Of a stretch of 64,000 nt of DNA, positions 44,905 to 55,182 are shown one piece after another. The notes beneath the pieces are model-generated. The model was not told the origin of the DNA, did not search any database, and saw nothing but the letters and a program-made list of their open reading frames with translations. The stretch's first letter is position 1. Every line of letters starts with the position of its first letter. Made by a program: the position numbers and the translations under genes. This DNA is from Cyclaneusma minus. Lineage: Eukaryota; Ascomycota; Leotiomycetes; Marthamycetales; Marthamycetaceae. Location: positions 1,054,001-1,118,000 of the forward strand of contig JAKZHN010000009.1 of the NCBI GenBank assembly GCA_037179335.1, written 5' to 3'.

Positions 44905-45827
44905 CTACTCGAACATGAACTCTTCCATTCGCTCTCCCAACGCGGCGAATCGCTCTTCCCTCGAGGGAAAGTCGGGAGTGGCGGAACTTATCAGGTCCAT
45001 TGCCATAGTGTAATCAACCAAAGCAACCCTCGGCCAAGTCATCAATTCCTGCTCCCCGACGGGGCGAGGCGTTGAAGCGAGAAGTGCCACGAACAACTTT
45101 CGGATCTTCATTGACTCATCGGTGTGTTCGTAGAGATACTTGACATTGAGCTTCACCCAGTTCAGGCGGACGGCTTTGGCGATAATGGTGCTGACAAGGG
45201 CGTTCTGACAGTCGGGGGCTCCCAGTTGGCAGGCCAGGATCCAGAGCTTTGCGAGCTGATCGTATGTTGGGCCCTGAAGCTTCCTCTCCAAGTCGATGTC
45301 GAATGGATCCTGCTGTTCAACGGGTACGAGCGGCTTTGAGTCATTGACGATTTTCTGCCTGTAGATCCATTCCATGAACAATCCGAACACCTCAGGATCT
45401 TCTCTCGGCATAGTGACCTTTTCCATGGAGGCCTCTGACAAATTGCTCCTCCAGGGCCAGCTCCTAAAGAACTTTGAGTAGTGGACAAGAAGGTCTTTGT
45501 GGATTGGAAATTTCACTCTGGCTTCTCCAACAAGGAACATGACGATCTCCTTCTGGTCTCTGAATATTATTAGCTTGAGCTCAGACAGCGCCGCAGCGGG
45601 AACTCGGATCTGGAGAGCGTACCGAAAATTGGGAGCCTCTTTGCGCTCGGTGCCTGTGACGCTCGGTGTCTCCTCCGAATCTGCCATGGTGGTCTCGCTG
45701 AAAACACTGTCAGCTTGAGCTCAGGCAGCGCCGCAGCGGGAAGTCGGGTTTGGAGAGCTTACCTGAAGCTGGGTGTCTCTTCGGGCTCAGTACCTTTGAC
45801 GGCCGGTGTCTTCTTCGAATCTTCCAT
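44905..45827 (-). CDS. BTB-4: BTB/POZ protein with duplicated leader exon
   Basis: Predicted 264 residues; minus-strand exons 45827-45763, 45697-45623 and 45559-44905. Exons 1 and 2 are tandem copies of the same leader (KKTPAVKGTEPEETPSF and EETPSVTGTERKEAPNF), each followed by a near-identical intron (gtaagctctcc / gtacgctctcc..gctcaagct). Splicing keeps frame. A start 12 codons upstream (45863) is also possible and continues the same pattern. The BTB fold follows (IVMFLVGEARVKFPIHKDLL, VHYSKFF, VFGLFMEWIYRQ), then helices LAKLWILACQLGAPDCQN and SMKIRKLFVALL. Ends with LGERMEEFMFE. Subfamily 1, intact. Confidence 0.8.
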
Positions 45828-46687
45828 GGTGATCTTGCTGAAGGCGCTGGTGGTGGCCTGCATGGTGGGCTGTTCTGAAGGTGAAGGGTTGAGTGTGGTG
45901 GAGATGCGGAGTCCACAGGAGACTGCGCTTGCGCAGAATTTGTCGATAGGCGTCGGGCTGTTCTGAAGATGGAGGCTTGGATTTGATGAAGCCATGGAGT
46001 CGAGACAAGATTGCGCTCGACAGATGTTGTTGGTAGACTGTCGTGGGCGACTCTGAAGGTGGAGAGCTGACTTTGGTGGACTCGCGCGCGGTCGAGTTGA
46101 GGCTGTGGCGCGGATTGGGGTGAATCTGCGAAATCAGCTTGACAGGGGAAAGGCGTTGAAGGAGCGTGACTTTGACCAGAGATGACTCGGGATACTATGC
46201 GCAACCGGCTAGGAGTTCTCTACTTGGGTAGGTATGTGACCAATGGCAGCCTCTTGAGCTAACCGAAACTGCATTTGTTGTTGTGAATTACGCCCGACGC
46301 GGAATGATCCAGAAAGCTTGAGACGATGTCAATTATTGGAAATGTGCCTGATCGTTAGAGGTTTTACTGCTGTTCCTTGAAAATGGAGTCAATTCGCATT
46401 GGTCACAAGAAACACATGAACAGTCACCAGGAGCTGAATAGCATAGCACTCAAGTTTGCTCGCGTTGTGGAGGTCAAGGGCTTTCTTTGAGCTCAAAGTT
46501 TTCAGCTACTGTTTGATCCCCCTCTGATCATATTCCGTCATTTCCCACTAACCCCTGACGGACTTGCTTGCTTACAAACGGGAGAGCGACCTTTCAGCAT
46601 CCCAAGCCTGAATGGCAGTGGTTGCGGGGAATGCTTGCTTCAGACGGGGACGTAGTATTCATGGGGGCGTTCCCGTGGGTGTGGACG
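45828..46687. other. Spacer, BTB-4 / BTB-5
   Basis: 5' flank of BTB-4 with several further degraded copies of leader-like sequence (tgttctgaag.tgaagg.tt) between 45860 and 46110; then the 3' flank of BTB-5, which shares caagtttgctcgcgttgtgg with the flanks of BTB-2 and BTB-3. No other gene. Confidence 0.4.
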
Positions 46688-47415
46688 TCAATGTCCTCCC
46701 TTGTACTCGCGTTGCGCCCGAGCCCAGTCCACGAGACCTTCTCTGTCTTCCCATGATGTGAGCATCAGACACATAGCATCGTCATCAGAGTCTGCGTTAT
46801 TCCAGCAGATCAGATCTACGAAGAGCTTTCGCACAGGCATCCCAGGGCTCGAAATCCAGTAGAGAGTGTTGACTCCGATCGCAACATTCTGTAGTCGCTG
46901 GTTCTTTTCGAGAATCAGGTCCACCAGGAAGTTCTGGCAGAGAGGGGCTTCCAGAAAGGCCGCAAGGACCCAGACCGCAGCTAGGGTGGGGAAGAGAGGC
47001 TTTTCGACGATGTTCCTTTCTTCGGGTGAGTGATTGCTGTCTAAGGCAGGCGTGATGGCGATGTTTTGTGTGTAGACCCATTCCACGAAGCATTTGAAGC
47101 GGCCGGGTTTGTATCCAGGCAGTTTCACAATTCCACTCGCGGCTTCTTCCGATTGTCCAGTGAGGCGATTCTTGAACCACTTCGAGTAGTGGATGAGGAA
47201 GTTCTTGTAAACGGGGACTGGGGCTTCTTCGTACCCGACTAGGACATTCACCATCTCGAGCGGGCCCCTAGAGATCATATTAGCTTTAGTTTGGATGAGA
47301 AAGTTCGCAGTACGGACCTGAAGCTGGGAGGGTCTATCATCTTTGCCGCTGCAGACGGAGGAGATGAGGCCGGGGGCGGCGAGCTGGAGGTCTCAGAGGA
47401 GTTCTCGTGCTTCAT
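46688..47415 (-). CDS. BTB-5: short BTB/POZ protein, subfamily 1
   Basis: Predicted 225 residues; minus-strand exons 47415-47318 and 47267-46688. Exon 1 is Ser/Pro-rich (MKHENSSETSSSPPPASSPP) and ends at PPSFR. The intron donor is gtccgt, weaker than in paralogues. BTB fold: MVNVLVGYEEAPVPVYKN, LIHYSKWFKNRLTGQS, FKCFVEWVYTQN; then LAAVWVLAAFLEAPLCQN and MPVRKLFVDLICWNN. The most diverged of subfamily 1 but open throughout. Confidence 0.8.
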
Positions 47416-48230
47416 CACGACAGAGTGCGCGTAGAAGATGTTGTCTGTGAGCTTGCCGAGAGTCAAGTCGAGGACGAGGAGCACACTTGGGTGGGGACCT
47501 GGAGGTAGAGGAAAGGAATAGAGGGAACGAGAGGCACTTGTGGGAGGACGTTGTCGCCGCGCTAGTGTCGCAGGCGAGCGTCACGGCGAGGACGAGGATG
47601 GAGCTGCGCGTCGAGGAGCTGCCGGTGAAAAAAGAGTAGCGGACTGGGCAGTGCAGCTATACATATCCGGGCACTCAGTGAGGATCGTGCCCTGGTTATG
47701 GCTGCTAGTGGCACTTTTATGAGCTTCAGGGGGGTCTTCACTGTTATTCTCCTTGCCGTAGTAGATCGGGACTGTCCTACTGTTTGCTTTGGATATTTGT
47801 AACAACAAAGCCTGAGCTCAATTGATGTCCTTGTCGCTCAGAACCTTTCCCATTCCTGATCAGTTTGGGGTTTCTAGTCATCTGGGAAGTTTGTGATCAT
47901 CTGGCGTTGGGACTGCTCTCAATCATTTGGGCTATTTCCAAACCGAATCTTTTGCAGTTACGCAGCTTTCCCTGGTAATGTACAGTACCATGAAAAAAGA
48001 CAATATCTCAAATTACTCGGAATACTTTTAATTGCTTGGGATATTCCGAATTACTTATCACTTGTGATATTCCAAGCATGTGAAATATTCTTAGTTATTG
48101 GGAATAATTCTGGTTATTTGAGATATCTACAATTATTCGGAGACTCTAGACCGAATTCAGACCATTTTCAGTTATTTGAGTCCTTGATGGTGTCGGTCTT
48201 GTCCCGAGCCATCGTCTCTAACTCCCCCTA
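47416..48230. other. Spacer with AT-rich ~20-bp repeats
   Basis: From about 47880 to 48180 imperfect units such as ttgggatattccgaattact and ttgggaataattctggttat recur roughly every 20 bp, the same body as in the inverted-repeat elements; an end-like tacagtacc lies at 47981 but no clean second end is seen. No gene. Confidence 0.5.
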
Positions 48231-48231
48231 G

Positions 48232-49116
48232 TTCGACCGTGCTTTCAACGGCGGCTTCCAAGAGGCCTCGACCGGCATCATCACAATCGACCACGTCACC
48301 CCCGAAGTCTTCCGCTGGTTCTTCTTCTGGATCTCCACCCAGAAACTCACCGAAGAACTCCACGGCGTTCCTCGAACCGTGCGTGAGCCTTCCAACGAAG
48401 AGCCCATCGAGTTATGGCTCTTCGCCGACTACACACAAGTTCCCAGCCTGCAAAACACCGTGATGGATGCGTTGATTCCTCAACTTCTGAAGTTCCCGTC
48501 CAAGGAGCTCGCAGCGAGTCTTTACACCTTCGCCTACGAGAAGACGACTCCTGGTTCCGTCTTGCGTCTGCTTCTCATCGATGCGGGCTTCAGGCTTCAG
48601 CTTACGAAAGAGGACTTGATGGAGAATCCTGGACTGTGGCCCTTCGAATTTCTGGTCGACATGGTTGTGGCTCCACGGAACATGAATCCTTGCTACACGT
48701 GCGATTTGATGAAGGGAGAATTGCCTCGCTCCTTCTCCGTTACGCCGTACTATGTGGAGGATAAGGCGAAGGCATCTAAGGAAAAGGAGGAGAGGGAGAG
48801 GGAGAGGGAGAGGGAGAGGGAGAGGGAGGAGGAGGCGGAGCGGGCAAGCAAGAGACAGAAATCAGACCGTTACGACGTTTTCCGGGATTATCCTCCATGG
48901 AAAAAGCGGCAGCTACATGTAGCTGGAATGGAGGAGGATTACGACTTCAGAGCGCTATGTAGAGCAAGAAGATTGGAGGTATTCCCCGAGAAGTCCGCAG
49001 ACGATCCGTTTGTACTCATTGGGAGCACGCGGAGGAGAATGCAGAGATGGACACAGACGATTCGAAGCAACTGGCTTGGCTTTCTAAATAGGGAAAAAGC
49101 GAGGACACGGATCTGA
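48232..49116 (+). pseudogene. BTB-6: inverted, 5'-truncated BTB gene
   Basis: The only plus-strand BTB copy. Open from FDRAFNGGFQEASTGIITID, i.e. mid-domain, for 294 codons: VFRWFFFWISTQ, LWLFADYTQVPSLQN, YEKTTPGSVLRLLLIDAG, then a long charged extension not found in paralogues with a Glu-Arg repeat and an end NREKARTRI. The first ~35 BTB residues are missing; upstream is repeat DNA and an immediate TAG. That TAG sits in ctctaactcccccctag, a good intron 3' end, so a distant first exon is conceivable though none was found. Either a truncated relic or a gene with an unseen exon. Confidence 0.6.
48785..48838 (+). repeat. GAGAGG microsatellite coding (Glu-Arg)n
   Basis: Nine-odd repeats of gagagg/gaggga inside BTB-6 give a charged Glu-Arg helix. 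Six-base unit, frame neutral. Confidence 0.85.
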
Positions 49117-50439
49117 TGAGGCATTTGGATCTTGCTGTTTGCTGGAAGAATCACGCGGATTTCCGACTACTTGCTACGTATCTCGACAAGTGTGCTTGGA
49201 TGAGGTCAAAGGACAAAGATGTCTTCGTAGCATTCAAAATACACTTTGAGTGGCCCACATTCGTTTCTTTCTCCGTATGGTATACGAAGAGTAGATACAT
49301 CAGTCGCCCCAATGTGGGTGGTACTCTAGTCTAGGTACATTGCATCAGTTCTGCGACACAAATTTGAAACCCCTCTTTAACAATCGGGAATATCCCCAAT
49401 ACTCCGGAATATTCCCAATACTTAAGAACGACCCCAGTGATTCAGAATATCCCCAGTGGTTGGGAATATTCCCAAGGATAAGAATAGCCCTAAGAAATAA
49501 GAATCACACAATATCCTCAGAAATTACAAATCGGGAATCTTCCCAAACATCAAGAATATATTAAATAAGAGATGAAGAAATTTTAAATACTCAAAAACAT
49601 TCCGAAGGATTAAGAATATTCCAAAGAACGAGTACAATATGCTCAACTAACAGAAAACATATGACAATCCAAACTCCGAGACTGAATCTAACAGGCTGAC
49701 AGCTTACTATTGCCATACGCGGAATTCAGGAAGGAATCTCTAGTGATATCTGGGTTATGAAGCTTGGCGGAACATGGATCTTTCAAGGGGCTGTATGCAC
49801 TGCAGAGCGAGTGCAGCAGGGGGAGATTACATGATCTAGTGTGTGGTTCAAGAAACCGCCAAACTCAGGGCTCGAAGGCCTGGAATACGGTCTCTTATAT
49901 TAAAGATGGCTGAGAATACATTAATCTATGCGACAAAAGTCTGAACCCCCCTTCAATAATTGAGAATATCCCCGGTGGTTCAGTGTCCCCAGTGATTAAG
50001 AGCATCCTCAAAGATTATGGCTATCCCCATTGAGTAATTTATCCTCCATTCTTTTAACCATTCTCGAATCTCGCAGATTATTATGAATATTTGGAAAGAT
50101 AACCGACTACTAGTACTGCCACAGGTTTGATTGGGAATGGGGTGCAGACTTTTGCCGTCTTAATGTGGCTTCTTTCTGGGTTCTAGAGATAGTTATAGTC
50201 ACTTGGAATGGATGGTTTCATTAGAGGTAGGTTTTCACAATTTTGCAAGAAATTTTCGAGGTAAACGGGTTTGTATTGGCTCTAGTCTTGCGTCTGAATG
50301 CTGAAGCACGAATGCTGAAGCACGGTCCAACGCCCCGATACTCCTCTACCTCCCTTTGTCTGGCTGGACAAAAGGGGTGTCGGCGTATATTGTTTCGGGG
50401 AGTGGAATTATCCTCGCAGCTAGGACCGTCCCTGAAGTC
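49117..50439. other. Spacer with two inverted-repeat element copies
   Basis: 49347-49680 holds a degraded element (left-end-like cagttctgcgacacaaattt, then ~20-bp units cggaatattcccaatactta, no clear right end); 49926-50166 is a better copy annotated separately. No gene. Confidence 0.45.
49926..50166. mobile_element. Inverted-repeat element, copy 2 (degraded ends)
   Basis: Left end ctatgcgacaaaagtctgaa then ccccccttcaataattgag; right end ggggtgcagacttttgccgt then cttaatgtg. The internal part has several gaatatcccc / agcatcctcaaagatt units. Outer 8-10 bp of both ends have drifted from the consensus. Confidence 0.65.
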
Positions 50440-51190
50440 TCAGTTCTCCTCGACGAAGTAGTCCTTGGCATTATCGAATGAAACTTCACCAAGTTTGTAC
50501 TGGTAATCAATCCGATCGAAGTCATGATCAAACTCCTGGTAGATGGCTTTGTTGTCGAAGACCTTCGCAAGAAAAATCGCATCTGGCATGTACGCGTGGA
50601 AGTAGATCGCCGTGACAATTAGTCTTCGCAGTGGGGATCCCGGCGCAGTCTCTTCGTAGACCAGGGGGGCAACATCGAAGTACATGTAGTTGCCGCTCTC
50701 GGCCATGTGGAAAAGCTTGGTGGCGGCATAATTTTGGCATCTGGGGACCTCGAGGTGTTCGGCAAGGATCCACAAGCGGACGAGGTCGAAATGCGTAGCG
50801 TTGTCGGCCGACAGCATGTCGGAGATGTTGGCGGAAGGCTGACGGTTGAAGTTGGCGGAAAGAGAGACAGTGTAGGCCCACTCCACGAAGAGTCCAAAAG
50901 CTCCGGCATCCTCATTCTCCAAGACAACGGTGTTGGCGGCTTTGAAGACTCCAGTCGCACCTGCAGCTCCGGCGCCACTGACGACACGCTCGAAGTAGGG
51001 CGAAGTGAGGCAGATCAAGGAGGTCCACACGCTGAAAACAACCTGATCCTTGCCGACTACGACATTCATGCTCTCGTGGGGCTCCCTGTAAGCAGTCGCT
51101 GTATTAGCATCAAATCTCACGGCGAGAGGCTCGGAAGACTTACGAGAAGCGGAAGCGAGCGGCGCCAACGCGGTTGTTGTCTTGAGCCAT
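50440..51190 (-). CDS. BTB-7: short BTB/POZ protein, subfamily 2
   Basis: Predicted 230 residues; minus-strand exons 51190-51144 and 51085-50440. Exon 1 codes MAQDNNRVGAARFRFS; the unspliced frame reads through the intron with a false Met. BTB fold: EPHESMNVVVGKDQVVFSVW, TSLICLTSPYFERVVSG, AFGLFVEWAYTVS; BACK-like helices LVRLWILAEHLEVPRCQN and VYEETAPGSPLRRLIVTAIY. A small Ala/Gly insert (GAGAAGATGVF) follows the third helix. Ends NAKDYFVEEN. Subfamily 2 is recognised by VVVGK....FNVWKSLLC and SPYF.R. Intact. Confidence 0.85.
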
Positions 51191-52318
51191 GTTGATTGAC
51201 TTTTCGGTGGTGGGAGGTTGAAGCTCTTGTTCTCGAGTTGGAGTTGTCTTTCGAAGAGGGGAAGCGGGAAGCGGAGTTGGAAGCTGCAAGGAGGGCAGAG
51301 GAACTGCTCTAGCTTAAATCACGCGTAGGGTCTTCGGAACCGGGAGTGGAGAGGAGCACAGGAAATAGATGTAGGGGGGAAGGAAAGTGGGGGACTCTCC
51401 TGCATTTTTTTAAGTATACCAAACTCACGCTAACGCCTCGCCTCAGCGCTAGCGCCGAAGGCCTGGGGCCTGAGGCTCTTCCAGCCTCGTGACCTGGCCT
51501 CGTGACCGGCCAGGGCCGTCACAGAGGAGGAGGGAGGGTAAAGGAATTGCTATATATCAAGCGGCGCTATTATTGCCGCTAGTGTTGCCGCTAGCCCAAT
51601 GTGGTAGCCTCAGCTTAAAGCAAATTCAACAACCCTCAATACACTGCGCACCCAATATCACGTCTGCAAATGCAGTCTCCCGTATAAACATGAGACGGCC
51701 CCTGAGAGCAAAGGCCCTATCAACCCACTATATTGCGAAACAAAAAAACTCGCTAACAATTACCTTATAAGACTCGTGTGTTGCGGCAAAGTATTGTCCC
51801 CGTATTTTATTGGAGTGGACGTGAACCAACTTCTTAAAAGGAAACAGTGGGATGGGTAAAAGTCTGGATGCGGTCTACAGTCTCCAAATAATAGGGCGGA
51901 AACACCCCAGATAACCAGGAATATCCCAAGTAATTAGGAATATTCCGAATAATTAAAGATATTCCAAATAACTCCAATATATTCCAAATAATTGATAATA
52001 TTGCAAGGGACCAGGAATATTATCACCCACTGATCCTAGCCCCTATCCAGCCAGACGTTTGCCATGGCGTTTAAGAACTTGAGAAATGAGAAAGTGGGCA
52101 CATCTTTCTGAATAGTCAAATGCGATATATAATGGACTACAAGCCATTGGAACCGAACTTTAGTTTTGTATTGCTTCTGCTGAGTTTTGAGCTTAACGCT
52201 AATGTAAGGCCAAATTCCAAAGTCCCCTTTGCCTCACTTTGTCTGGGCACAAGAGATTAGGGCACCGTATCCTCCGAGCGTACTCTTTCCACCATGAGAG
52301 TGAGACTGGCCATGGATC
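51191..52318. other. Spacer, BTB-7 / BTB-8, with element copy
   Basis: 51844-52075 contains an old inverted-repeat element (acagtgggatgggtaaaagt then ctgga; ~20-bp units taattaggaatattccgaat; possible right end ccagacgtttgcc). The block 51880-52140 aligns with 53370-53670 (acagtctccaaata, tagcccctatcca, gttgagaaatga), showing duplication of gene plus flank. No other gene. Confidence 0.5.
51844..52075. mobile_element. Inverted-repeat element, copy 3 (old)
   Basis: Left-end similarity acagtgggatgggtaaaagt; the interior has seven or so ~20-bp units (aggaatatcccaagtaatta, aagatattccaaataactcc). The right end is weak. Confidence 0.5.
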
Positions 52319-53116
52319 TCAGTCCTCATTGACGAAGTAGAACTTGGGGTCTTCCCTGAGGGTCTTCTGATCCAGCGCATCCGCGAAGAATCTGCGGAGA
52401 ACACTGTCCAGACGGACCTTCTCGTGGACCAGAGCAATGGCGTCGGTAAGCGGATCCTCCAAAAGCTTGATCATCTTGTGAAGCTTGCGCATAACCAGGT
52501 TCTGGCATCTGGGCGTTTCGAGGTAGTCCGCGAGAACCCAAAGACGAACGAGGTCGAGGATCGTAGGGGTCTTGTCCCAGCAGGCGGAGCCAATCGTGCG
52601 CAGCCACTCCACCCACAGTCCGAAAACCTTGGGGTCCTCTTCTGCCAGAACGACAGTGCCCGAGCTGCTCTCATCAAAGGCGCCTTTCAGGGCACGTTCG
52701 AATAGACGGATTCGAAGCAGAGTATCGCTTTGTTGATGCTGAACACGACCCTATCCTTTCCAACGATGACTTGTATGATCTCTGGAGGGGCTCTGCAGGT
52801 AATCAGAATGTTAGCATCATATCTTGCTGCGAGACAATGTGAAGATCAAAGATGTGAAGATCAAAGCAACTTACAAGAAGTAATGCATGCGAACAATTTT
52901 GCGGGCTGGGGTCATGTTCGACAACCTCTGGGGAGGATCCCGAACCACTCGCGCGTGTTCAGGTGAGGTAGCCAATTCAGGGTACTCGTTGTAGTTCACA
53001 GCTGAATCTGGGAGCTGATTGGAAGCCCGGTGTTCATGCTCAGCGACGTTGTTGTTTGCGCTCAAGGAGCTTGGCGCCGATGTCTCTTGACGGAGAGAAA
53101 GGGATGGGGTCGACAT
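52319..53116 (-). pseudogene. BTB-8: BTB gene with single-base frameshift
   Basis: Minus-strand exons 53116-52875 and 52792-52319. Exon 1 is unusually long (MSTPSLSLRQETSAPSSL to IVRMHYF). After the phase-2 intron LAPPEIIQVIVGKDRVVFSI and CFES match subfamily 2, then near 52701 the frame shifts: the equivalent of SPYF has lost one base, and the original frame ends four codons later at TGA. Downstream the +1 frame is intact (VFGLWVEWLRTIGSACW, LVRLWVLADYLETPRCQN, DSVLRRFFADAL, ending FYFVNED). Either a recent pseudogene or a sequencing error at one T. Confidence 0.7.
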
Positions 53117-54440
53117 GGTCGGATTGGGGTTGTAAATTGTTGGCAGATGGAGGTGGGTTTGTGAGTTGTTGATGGATGGAGGAATGTGAGAGTTAAGGGG
53201 AGAAGGAGTTATTTTATCCCAGAGGGATCTAGCCAGGCGAGGCGAGGCACTGGCTAGGCGAGGCACTGGCTAAGCGAGACGCTGGTAGCGCTAGCATGAT
53301 TCAGTGGCCTCCATGTGTTGAAGCAGAGTCTTCGAAAGGAGACAAGGAACGACAAAAAATGTATAGATACGGTATAAAGTCTCCAAATAAGAGGTTAGAA
53401 ACATCTCAAATGACTAGGAATTTCCTAAGAGATTAGGAATATTCCTAATGACCAGAGATGCTCCGAATGAATGATTAGGGGTATTCCAGGTGACTCGAAT
53501 ATTTTAAGTAATACTAATCGAGGATATCCTAAGTGATCGGGAATATATTTTACTGTCACACACCAAACTTAGCCCCTATCCAGATGTTTTCCATGAGTTG
53601 GAGAAGTTGAGAAATGACTCATGAGAAAGCGGGCATGTTCTTTTTCACGGTTAAATGCAATATATGATGGTCTATTCGCCAATAGAACCGAAATCCATTC
53701 CGAAGTCTCCCATTTATAGATAACTGGAAAGAGCAGAGCCCTGAAAATACGCTTGCCTCCATGTTTGCAAGTTTGACAATACACCCGGCAACCTTATGTC
53801 AGGAGCATTGCGACACATGGTGTGACGTATAAGCAATCAGCGGTACGGACTTCGGAAAACTCAACACCATTAAACTCAAAGCCGAGAGGTGATATTACCT
53901 CGAGCTAGAGCCGGAAACTAAAGCAAAGTTGGCTCCCATGATCTCTCCGCGCGACATCTTGTGCCGGTGAGGAAGTAGAAACCGCCAGACCACAGGGGAG
54001 TTTTTTCCTCGCATCAACTGGATAACTTGCTCATTCGCCTCAATACAGTGACACCATAAAGGTCTGCGCTCCCTCCCTGGACTCAACGTGTGGCAATAGT
54101 CAGCCGTCAGAGTGTCGTTAGTTCTCAGTTGGGATTTCAACGTTCTCTGAAATATTCCTAACTTCATGGATGATGCTTTTAATTTTTCGAATACTCTCAG
54201 TCTCTCAATTTCAGAGAAGACTCCCAGTTTTTGAGAATACTCTCAATTACTACGAATACTTTGAATTACTAGGAATATTATGAATTAGTAGGAATATTAT
54301 GAGTCACTAGGAATATTCTGAATCACTAGGACTGTTCTTAAGCACTGGGGATAATCCCACTGATCAGGGACAATTCTAGTTCTAATTATTGAAAGGTGTT
54401 CAGAATTTTGTCGCATAACTGTATCCTCCGACTGGTTTGC
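53117..54440. other. Spacer, BTB-8 / BTB-9, with two element copies
   Basis: A short tandem duplication (ctggctaggcgaggcactgg, about 53230-53285) lies in the BTB-8 5' flank. 53340-53600 carries the duplicate of the element remains seen at 51.9 kb, and 54044-54423 a clear element annotated separately. No gene. Confidence 0.45.
54044..54423. mobile_element. Inverted-repeat element, copy 4 (380 bp)
   Basis: Left end tacagtgacaccataaaggt then ctgcgctccctccc; right end ggtgttcagaattttgtcgc then ataactgta, TA at both borders. The interior from 54180 holds about ten ~20-bp units (aattactaggaatattatga, gagtcactaggaatattctg). The right end stops 18 bp past the stop codon of BTB-9, so the element likely contributes to that gene's 3'UTR. 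Confidence 0.7.
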
Positions 54441-55182
54441 CTATCCCTTCCGTGGAGTGGTGACTTCGTCGACTTGGTACCGCTTGCATCCCTCTTGGAG
54501 ACTCTTGTTAGCCACCCTTTCATCATCGTGACGAAGTACGGTGAACTCCAGGAGAAACTGTTGTGGGAAGTACTCCGGATGATCCAAGAACCAGGTACTA
54601 GGGCTGCAGCTATGGAAGTAAGCTTGTTCGACGAATATCTTTCGAAGAGGTGATCCTAAAGCGGTCTTTTCGTAGACCAATTGAACGACATCGCGGAGCT
54701 GGTGACGGAGGCGATCAATTTTGGAGACGAGCCTCTTAGCAACGAGGTTTTGCAGGCGTGGTACTCCAAGGTAGTCGGCAAGCACCCAGAGAAGAACTAG
54801 GACTCGGTGGTTAGGCGTGTCTTCTTGTGCTCTTTCTGCGAATTGTTTGCTCCTCGACAGTGTAGTATGATGCTCGGCGTAATCTCCGGTGTAGATCCAC
54901 TCAAGGAAGAGTCCGAAAGCTTCGGGGTCCTCCTCTTCGAGGACAACGGTTCCGCAGGATTCTTTGAAGGGACCATTCAAGGCGCGGTCAAAGTAGGGAG
55001 AGTTGTCGCAAAGCAGCGACTTCCACACGTTGAAGACATCGTTGTTCTTGCCGACGATGACCTGTACGGTCTCTTGAGGCATCCGGCTGGTGTGAGGATT
55101 GATTAGACTTTGAAGAAAGAGATGAGCTGGAGATCGGAAAGACTTACGCAAGGCTGGCCATGCGCTTGAGCTCTTGATTCAT
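54441..55182 (-). CDS. BTB-9: short BTB/POZ protein, subfamily 2
   Basis: Predicted 226 residues; minus-strand exons 55182-55148 and 55086-54441. Exon 1 codes MNQELKRMASLA, then RMPQETVQVIVGKNNDVFNVW, KSLLCDNSPYFDRALNGPF, AFGLFLEWIYTGD. A polar insert with Arg/Gln follows, then LVLLWVLADYLGVPRLQN and VYEKTALGSPLRKIFVEQAY. End: FLLEFTVLRHDDERVANKS and a basic tail. A longer frame reading back through the intron (from 55151) is not needed. Intact. Confidence 0.85.
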
